Shown: positions 1-5,201 of the stretch, piece after piece | How positions within the stretch are numbered: position 1 is the first letter of the stretch | Layout of the letters: every line of letters begins with the position of its first letter | Assembly: GCA_015662175.1 (NCBI GenBank) | Contig: DQUR01000229.1 | Coordinates: 1-5,201, forward strand | Length of the DNA stretch: 5,201 bases | Source: Thermococcus paralvinellae | GTDB lineage: Archaea; Methanobacteriota_B; Thermococci; Thermococcales; Thermococcaceae | Direction: 5' to 3' | Notes under the pieces: model-generated | What the model was told of the DNA's origin: nothing | Seen by the model: the letters and a program-made list of their open reading frames with translations, nothing else | Databases searched by the model: none | Position numbers and translations under genes: made by a program

Positions 1-151
1 AGTCCTTGAGAAGTTTATTCCTTAACTCCCTCTTGAACTCATTGGATTTTGGGAGATAAGGTATTAGTCTGGTGGTCTCGTAATAGTTGTATTTCCCGTT
101 TCCGAGAGGATAGCGGTGTTTAGCCTTTTTCTCTTTCCATACGATGTTATC
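1..151 (-). pseudogene. Partial TnpB-like (IS200/IS605 family) N-terminal fragment, runs off left edge
   Basis: The minus strand is open for 50 codons from a TAG at 152-154 to the window edge. The peptide includes KHRYPLGNGKYNYYETTRL, followed by IPYLPKSNEFKRELRNKLL. From memory this is the style of the N-terminal region of TnpB-like proteins (RNA-guided nucleases carried by IS200/IS605-type elements) in Thermococcales; no catalytic residue or zinc ribbon lies inside the window, so the assignment rests on that resemblance only. There is no ATG, GTG or TTG in frame in the visible part. An out-of-frame ATG at 138-140 would need the loss of one base within the next few codons to join the open frame. 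I therefore call it a likely degenerate copy, although an unusual start cannot be excluded. No TnpA-like transposase is visible beside it. A minus-strand TATA-like CTTTTATA lies at 218-225. Confidence 0.4.
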
Positions 152-436
152 CTACACTTAATTGAAAGCCAACAATTCAAATCTAGAATCAGGAAGATGG
201 TACACCTTGGGAGCCTGTATAAAAGCAAGCGTTTCGTGGAAAATTGACCCGATCAAAATATTCAAAAAGATGTGAAAATCTGCAATGACAATAAAACTTG
301 TCGTATCGGGATTTAAAGCCTAGAGCTGAATACATAAATAAAGCTGGAAACCCTTAATGATAATTCTGGAGGTTCAGTGCATTTCTTTGGGTGATCTAAT
401 CTTCTCTTATAATCCAACGGATGCACTAACTCATAC
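152..436. other. Intergenic stretch without a convincing gene
   Basis: This AT-rich stretch separates the TnpB-like fragment from the stop codon of the SpoIIM-family gene. No ORF with a start, ribosome binding site and plausible protein is seen. It holds a TATA-like box at 218-225, an inverted repeat CCCGAT/ATCGGG at 248-253 and 305-310 enclosing a smaller hairpin (GACAA/TTGTC, 287-291 and 298-302), and a second inverted repeat AGTGCAT/ATGCACT at 376-382 and 421-427 just past the SpoIIM stop. A plus-strand open frame ending with TGA at about 246 may be a gene remnant. The stretch may be the non-coding end of a mobile element plus its flank, but no clean element boundary can be read. Confidence 0.5.
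248..310. repeat. Nested inverted repeat (possible structured RNA or element end)
   Basis: The arms CCCGAT (248-253) and ATCGGG (305-310) are perfect reverse complements, 51 bases apart. Inside, GACAA (287-291) and TTGTC (298-302) form a 5-bp hairpin with a 6-base loop. The stems are short enough to arise by chance. The position beside a TnpB-like fragment is the only reason to list it. Confidence 0.2.
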
Positions 437-1000
437 TCAGAGCTCATATCCCGCTAAGGAGGGAGTAATGTAAGCCTCAATAAATGCCGCAACTAAAAGC
501 AAGAAAATTGCCATACCAAGCATTTTCATCGCTATTCCAAATCCTTTTCTAAATCTCTCCCCAATCGTCCCCTCTCCCTTAATAATCTCCCGATACCATT
601 CAATCCCTCCCAGACCGGCAATTGCAAATGCCGGAATCTCCACAACTCCATGGGGTAGAATTGAGAGCAGGATTTTTATTAGGCTTTCGCCCTGGAGGTA
701 TGAGTATTCCACAACGACTCCAACTAAGAAGCCGTTAAAGAGAAGAATTCCCAACGGCACAACACCAAACAACACACCGCCGAAAGCTGCTAAAATCGCA
801 ACCCGTGTGTTGTTCAGGAATATCAGTTTGAAAAGGTCAAATTTATCCGGGATTCCGTCAAGCCTGCCACCGAAAATCCGTTTTAAATTTGAGAATAAAT
901 TCTCCGCAAATTGTGGGTTTAGAAGGGTAAAGACAACTCCCGCTAAAACTCCAATCAAAAAGGTCCCAAGGAGGACTAAGAAAATCTTACTCTTATTCAT
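437..1000 (-). CDS. SpoIIM / DUF95 family integral membrane protein
   Basis: This 187-residue membrane protein belongs to the stage II sporulation protein M-like (DUF95) family, widespread in archaea and bacteria that do not sporulate; its molecular function is unknown. Hydrophobic segments lie at about residues 6-27, 66-98 (long, probably two passes, around a glycine-rich stretch and an NGFLVG motif), 107-131 and 154-176. The diagnostic motif LPHGVVEIPAFAIAGLGG is at about 115-132, and EAYITP near the end is also typical. The length is normal for the short archaeal form. The ATG at 998-1000 is preceded by GGGGAG and overlaps the stop of the upstream lipoate-ligase subunit gene by 8 bases (ATGAATAA), so the two are almost certainly cotranscribed and perhaps translationally coupled. 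No role in sporulation is implied. No clear oligo-T terminator follows the stop. Confidence 0.85.
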   Translation of the reverse strand: MNKSKIFLVLLGTFLIGVLAGVVFTLLNPQFAENLFSNLKRIFGGRLDGIPDKFDLFKLIFLNNTRVAILAAFGGVLFGVVPLGILLFNGFLVGVVVEYSYLQGESLIKILLSILPHGVVEIPAFAIAGLGGIEWYREIIKGEGTIGERFRKGFGIAMKMLGMAIFLLLVAAFIEAYITPSLAGYEL

Positions 1001-1277
1001 TTTCTCCCCTCAACGCATTCTTCAGAGCTATCTTAAAATCTTCAACATTTATGTATGGCATCTCAACGTCCAATCTCGTTGCAAAAAATTCATCAATTAT
1101 ATGCTCAAGCTCCTCAAGTTTATGTCCTTCCAGTTCCCTTTCGAGCTCTTCAACGGTGCTCTCTGGGTATATGAAGAAGTCCCCGGTAATCTTAACGCTC
1201 TCCGCAATTCCATCCCTTTCCTCAATTTCAAACCTGATTAAACCTTTCCCCGCTTTGTGTTCTCCAATCCTCTTCAT
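993..1277 (-). CDS. lplB: Lipoate-protein ligase accessory subunit (C-terminal domain protein)
   Basis: This 94-residue protein matches the C-terminal domain that bacterial lipoate-protein ligases carry fused to their catalytic part. In several archaea the ligase is split into a catalytic LplA and a small LplB, and both are needed to activate lipoate and attach it to E2 or GcvH proteins. Residues 10-40 carry the typical GKGLIRFEIE...VKITGDFFIYPE pattern, followed by two predicted helices (about 41-68 and 77-90). The catalytic half is not in this window. I choose the ATG at 1275-1277: the length then fits the stand-alone family (about 90 residues), and a TATA-like element at 1309-1316 would start transcription near 1287. 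A longer form from a GTG at 1332-1334 (113 residues) would begin upstream of that promoter and has no ribosome binding site. GTGAGG (1281-1286) precedes the ATG, and a GTG at 1284-1286 is a minor alternative start. The gene is first in an operon with the SpoIIM-family gene. Confidence 0.75.
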   Translation of the reverse strand: MKRIGEHKAGKGLIRFEIEERDGIAESVKITGDFFIYPESTVEELERELEGHKLEELEHIIDEFFATRLDVEMPYINVEDFKIALKNALRGENE

Positions 1278-1307
1278 TGTCCTCACGTAGAAATGTAAAG
1301 CGGAGAA

Positions 1308-1317
1308 GTTTTTAAAG
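1308..1317. promoter_or_regulatory. Probable shared bidirectional TATA box for argS (+) and lplB-spoIIM (-)
   Basis: GTTTTTAAAG contains the palindrome TTTAAA (1311-1316), the only good TATA-like element in the 71 bases between the chosen divergent start codons. Its centre is about 35.5 bases from the argS ATG (1349) and 36.5 bases from the lplB ATG (1277). With archaeal initiation about 25 bases from the TATA centre, both leaders would be about 10 bases and would carry the respective ribosome binding sites. The plus-direction BRE position is purine-rich (GGAGAAG, 1302-1308), as expected of a functional BRE. The minus-direction equivalent (CCTAACC) is poorer, so argS is probably the stronger direction. 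Confidence 0.6.
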
Positions 1318-1337
1318 GTTAGGCTCAACTCCACGTT

Positions 1338-3292
<1,955 letters not shown>

Positions 3293-3310
3293 TTGTCCAT
3301 GACTCTCACT

Positions 3311-3394
3311 CTACTTTTTCTTCAAGATCATTACAATCCCACAGGATATCAGTAGAATAGAGCATAATTTTTTAGGTTTGGATGCTGTCTTAGC
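3311..3394 (-). pseudogene. Out-of-frame C-terminal membrane segment of the upstream small membrane protein
   Basis: This continues the gene at 3390-3692 in the +1 frame. If one base is skipped just before the TAA stop (CAG-A-GCT, around 3394-3396), the frame reads on through AKTASKP and then KKLCSILLISCGIVMILKKK to a TAG at 3311-3313. That is a roughly 15-residue hydrophobic segment flanked by lysines and ending in a basic tail, as in a C-terminal transmembrane anchor with a cytoplasmic end. Small archaeal exported proteins with an N-terminal signal or anchor, a beta-rich middle and a C-terminal membrane helix often end this way. The restored product would be about 126 residues. Whether this is a true mutation, a sequencing error or programmed frameshifting cannot be told from sequence alone. 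Confidence 0.5.
3314..3373 (+). terminator. Oligo-T tracts likely ending the argS transcript
   Basis: T5 at 3315-3319 (CTTTTTCTTC), about 23 bases after the argS stop, and T6 at 3368-3373 (AATTTTTTAGG) are typical of archaeal intrinsic terminators, which need oligo-T on the coding strand but no stable hairpin. Both tracts overlap the 3' part of the convergent minus-strand gene. Confidence 0.45.
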
Positions 3395-3692
3395 TCTGCA
3401 TATATAATGCATTCTTCACTTCAATCAAGTGCTCACCTTCAAGCCGGCAGGAATAGGTGGTGAATTTTCCAATTTCTTTTCCATCAATTTTGAGCAGAAA
3501 AGGCACATCCGAGGTTAATTTTAATGAAATGTCTCCCTTCAAATAAAGGGCATCCGTAAATCCATTGTTTTTATTCAATATCATTTGTTCATGTGACCCA
3601 TACCTGCTTACATGCATCGGATATAACGTAAGAAGGAACATCAGATACAGGATACCACTCAATAGGAGTGATATACCAAGGAGCTTTTTCAT
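3390..3692 (-). CDS. Small exported/membrane-anchored hypothetical protein, apparently frameshifted at its C-terminus
   Basis: I do not recognise the family. The 100-residue product starts MKKLLGISLLLSGILYLMFL, a signal peptide or signal anchor (hydrophobic about 4-25), followed by about 75 residues of polar, probably beta-strand sequence outside the membrane (for example DISLKLTSDVPFLLKIDGKE, then a TTYSCRLEGEHLIEV strand pattern). The ending LIEVKN followed by a few residues and a stop is abrupt: in the +1 frame a lysine-flanked hydrophobic segment follows (3311-3394), suggesting the ancestral protein had a C-terminal membrane anchor. The ATG at 3690-3692 is chosen because a TATA box at 3725-3732 would start transcription near 3704. 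An ATG at 3714-3716 (108 residues) would lie upstream of that start. GGTGGAGGT directly precedes the chosen ATG; the GGAGGT is unusually close, while GGGTGG is better spaced. The gene lies downstream of prf1 on the same strand but with its own promoter. Confidence 0.6.
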   Translation of the reverse strand: MKKLLGISLLLSGILYLMFLLTLYPMHVSRYGSHEQMILNKNNGFTDALYLKGDISLKLTSDVPFLLKIDGKEIGKFTTYSCRLEGEHLIEVKNALYMQS

Positions 3693-3724
3693 ACCTCCAC
3701 CCTTTTTAATTATCATCGTTTCCC

Positions 3725-3736
3725 CATATAACTTTT
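3725..3736 (-). promoter_or_regulatory. TATA box/BRE of the small membrane-protein gene
   Basis: On the minus strand AAAGTTATATGG presents an A-rich BRE followed by a TTATAT TATA element centred near 3729. Initiation about 25 bases downstream falls near 3704, about 12 bases before the chosen ATG at 3692. This supports that start over the one at 3716. Confidence 0.5.
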
Positions 3737-3813
3737 ACTCAAAAATTAAGTATTCTGGAAAAACCCTATGGGGTGATGCTTACACTGGTTATCAAAAGCA
3801 TGTGATAAACGAT

Positions 3814-3835
3814 AAGAAAACAGGGGTAGATAAAA
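3814..3835 (-). terminator. T-rich terminator candidate after prf1
   Basis: Read on the minus strand just past the prf1 stop (3847-3849), the sequence has CTTTTATC and then GTTTTCTT within about 35 bases. These T-rich tracts fit archaeal intrinsic termination. There is no strong hairpin. Confidence 0.35.
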
Positions 3836-3846
3836 GAATACCAGTC

Positions 3847-5094
3847 TCATTGAAGCTTGTACCTTAAGAATGCTCCCAATCCACCGAAGGCTTTATAGAA
3901 CTGCTGCCCTTCCTCCGTGTCAAGTGAAATGATCTCAACGTTGGCTCCTATCTCTTCCGCCATTTTTATTAGCTCCTCTGCAACGTCCCATTTTTCAAAG
4001 TCTATGTTCTGACTCCCACACTTTGGACATGTCTTAACCTTCTTCTTATAAACTTCAAACTCCTGTTCGCTCATCGTTTTAAGCTCTTCCCAGCCACAGT
4101 TATTACACTTAGCCTTGACCCTAACTTTGTCGTACCCTTCACTTATCAACAGCGTATCAGCGGCTCCGAGTTCCAAGGCCTTCCTGACCTCCTTTTCACC
4201 ATAGGCTATCAGCCCGGTATCTTTAACAAGGTGCCTGAAGAAATCCTGAACAAGTTTTTTCTCCCTGATTGCTTCATGTTCTGATAGAATGTCACTTGCC
4301 TTTTCAACGAGTTCCCTCAGTCCGTATTCCCCATGATAGCTGATATCAACCACTCCAATTACCTTTTTCCTAAGCTCGTGATGGAGGTAGTCCCCTTCAA
4401 CGAACTCTTCTTTCGTTGGTCCGGGGCCACCGATGATAATTCCCTTGAGCTCTCCCTTTTCTAAGAGGGGAAGAAATACCTTATTGGCGTGTTCTCCAAT
4501 TCTTTTCATGAATCCGTGAGTTTCCTGCTCTCTAATTCTCTCATACCTCCTTGCAGACTGACCACCTGCCCTTGTCTTTCCCGGAACGTTGGATGTGAGC
4601 TCATCAACAACCTCAATTCTCTTCCCTCTAAGGATCCCTATGGTTGCCTCGTTTTTTTCAACGGTTATGAGCCCGTAAGCTTCTTTAACTCGGAGCATCT
4701 CTTCCAGAGGTTCAGTGATAAATGTCTGATCACATCGATAAAGCCTGACGTTCAGAGGTTCTGGTGGGACAATGGCAAATACCCTAATGTCACTAACACC
4801 CTCCTGCTCGCTCACGTTTCCGACAAACAGAGCCAGCCCAGTTGGGGGAGTATGTTTGTAGAGTTTTAAATGTTGCATTGCTCTTTCCAAAGCTCCAAGG
4901 ACATTCTTTCGAGTTGATTTTGACTTGATATTCTGGGCAGTTCCATACTCTTCCCTAAGCTGTTGCATAACTTTATTCAAATCATAACCTGCAGGAATAT
5001 ATAGGGAGACGAGCTCAGTTGCCCGTCCTCTAAATTTTTTCAATTCCTCAACCTTTTTTTTCAATTCATACATTTCAGCTGAAGTGTAAGACAT
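3847..5094 (-). CDS. prf1: Archaeal peptide chain release factor 1 (aRF1)
   Basis: aRF1 recognises all three stop codons in the ribosomal A site and triggers hydrolysis of peptidyl-tRNA; aEF1A delivers it and ABCE1 acts in later recycling. The 415-residue product has all eRF1-family parts. The N domain carries the stop-codon-reading NIKS motif at 55-58 ([15 protein letters not shown]) and a YxCxxxF element YRCDQTF at 119-125. The M domain carries the catalytic GGQ at 177-179 ([20 protein letters not shown]). The C domain (about 275-415) contains the archaeal zinc-binding mini-domain with CNNC at 330-333 and CPKC at 356-359. The length is that of Thermococcales aRF1. The start is the ATG at 5092-5094, because AGGTGAT lies 4 bases upstream; the GTG at 5103 and ATG at 5100 overlap that site. 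The frame is intact. It appears to be transcribed from its own promoter. Confidence 0.97.
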   Translation of the reverse strand: MSYTSAEMYELKKKVEELKKFRGRATELVSLYIPAGYDLNKVMQQLREEYGTAQNIKSKSTRKNVLGALERAMQHLKLYKHTPPTGLALFVGNVSEQEGVSDIRVFAIVPPEPLNVRLYRCDQTFITEPLEEMLRVKEAYGLITVEKNEATIGILRGKRIEVVDELTSNVPGKTRAGGQSARRYERIREQETHGFMKRIGEHANKVFLPLLEKGELKGIIIGGPGPTKEEFVEGDYLHHELRKKVIGVVDISYHGEYGLRELVEKASDILSEHEAIREKKLVQDFFRHLVKDTGLIAYGEKEVRKALELGAADTLLISEGYDKVRVKAKCNNCGWEELKTMSEQEFEVYKKKVKTCPKCGSQNIDFEKWDVAEELIKMAEEIGANVEIISLDTEEGQQFYKAFGGLGAFLRYKLQ

Positions 5095-5098
5095 GAGC

Positions 5099-5105
5099 AT
5101 CACCT
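5099..5105 (-). promoter_or_regulatory. Ribosome binding site deciding the prf1 start
   Basis: On the minus strand AGGTGAT is a full match to the complement of the archaeal 16S rRNA 3' end, 4 bases before the ATG at 5094. It overlaps the two alternative upstream starts (GTG at 5103, ATG at 5100), which would add three residues. Confidence 0.8.
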
Positions 5106-5141
5106 AAAACCGCTCTCGCTAACGACTTAAAGGAGATTGAA

Positions 5142-5149
5142 TTTATAAA
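5142..5149 (-). promoter_or_regulatory. TATA box of prf1
   Basis: The minus strand has TTTATAAA preceded by an AT-rich BRE region (CATAATTT). Initiation about 25 bases downstream would fall near 5120, giving a leader of about 26 bases with the ribosome binding site. A second, weaker candidate, CTTTAAG (5125-5131), would give a leader of about 10 bases. Confidence 0.55.
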
Positions 5150-5164
5150 AATTATGCGACAGTA

Positions 5165-5201
5165 TTAGCAAAAGGAAAACTCCAATAATTCCTTCCACAG
5201 C
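5165..5201 (-). other. Possible 3' end of an upstream minus-strand gene
   Basis: Two minus-strand frames are open from the right edge. One ends with TAA at about 5165 after LWKELLEFSFC. Another continues through a hydrophobic stretch (GIIGVFLLLILSHNF) to a TAA at about 5127-5129, across the prf1 TATA box. Either could be the last codons of a neighbouring gene, and the visible length is too short to choose or to name a product. Confidence 0.2.

Noticed and set aside
376..427. Inverted repeat AGTGCAT/ATGCACT after the SpoIIM gene, first considered as a terminator hairpin or element end
   Set aside because: The stem is 7 bp with a 38-base loop, and there is no T tract on the minus strand after it. 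It could easily be chance.
1050..1290. Serine-rich plus-strand open frame opposite the lipoate-ligase subunit
   Set aside because: It is a low-complexity shadow of the minus-strand gene, whose conserved domain is clear. It has no ribosome binding site or promoter of its own.
3777..3801. Inverted repeat ATGCTT/AAGCAT with three GATAA copies downstream
   Set aside because: The stem is only 6 bp, the GATAA copies are not regularly spaced, and the T-rich minus strand here is explained by termination after prf1.
3565..3867. Plus-strand 100-codon open frame across the small membrane-protein gene and the gap before prf1
   Set aside because: It overlaps the minus-strand gene and the end of prf1 and has no ribosome binding site. 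The minus-strand reading gives a clear signal peptide, so this is judged a shadow.
4489..4869. Plus-strand open frame of 126 codons inside prf1
   Set aside because: It lies opposite the GGQ and N-domain region of a well-conserved aRF1, and nothing in its sequence resembles a protein family.

Overview
The window looks like chromosomal DNA of a hyperthermophilic archaeon of the order Thermococcales (Thermococcus/Pyrococcus/Palaeococcus type). The reasons are an archaeal release factor 1 with NIKS, GGQ and a C-terminal zinc ribbon, an archaeal-type class I ArgRS, a stand-alone lipoate-ligase C-terminal domain, an archaeal DUF95/SpoIIM membrane protein, AT-rich TATA boxes about 35 bp before start codons, AGGTG(AT)-type ribosome binding sites and AGA/AGG-rich arginine codons. 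Genus and species cannot be fixed from reading alone.

Layout, left to right. Positions 1-151 (minus) hold an open frame that runs off the left edge and resembles the N-terminal part of an IS200/IS605-type TnpB protein; it has no in-frame start codon, so it is probably a decayed or frameshifted mobile-element remnant. Positions 152-436 contain no convincing gene, only two weak inverted repeats and a possible gene scrap. Positions 437-1277 (minus) form a two-gene operon: a small lipoate-protein-ligase C-terminal (accessory) subunit, overlapping by 8 bases a SpoIIM/DUF95 integral membrane protein. Positions 1349-3292 (plus) encode arginyl-tRNA synthetase, divergent from the operon. A single TTTAAA element at 1311-1316 lies almost exactly midway between the two start codons and probably drives both directions.

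Positions 3311-3692 (minus) carry a small exported or membrane-anchored protein of unknown function. Its C-terminal membrane segment is found in the +1 frame just past the stop codon, so the gene looks frameshifted. Positions 3847-5094 (minus) encode archaeal peptide chain release factor 1 (aRF1), with its own promoter and a textbook ribosome binding site. The last 70 or so bases may include the end of another minus-strand gene.

Functionally this is mostly a housekeeping stretch: translation (ArgRS, aRF1) and protein lipoylation (ligase accessory subunit), plus two membrane proteins of unknown role. I see no CRISPR array, tRNA or rRNA gene, toxin-antitoxin pair or defence system. The parts most worth a second look are the shared divergent promoter, the apparent frameshift, and the mobile-element scar at the left edge. 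Start codons for argS, lplB, the small membrane protein and prf1 were placed downstream of the longest possible ORF starts, because promoter and ribosome-binding-site positions rule out or disfavour the longer versions.
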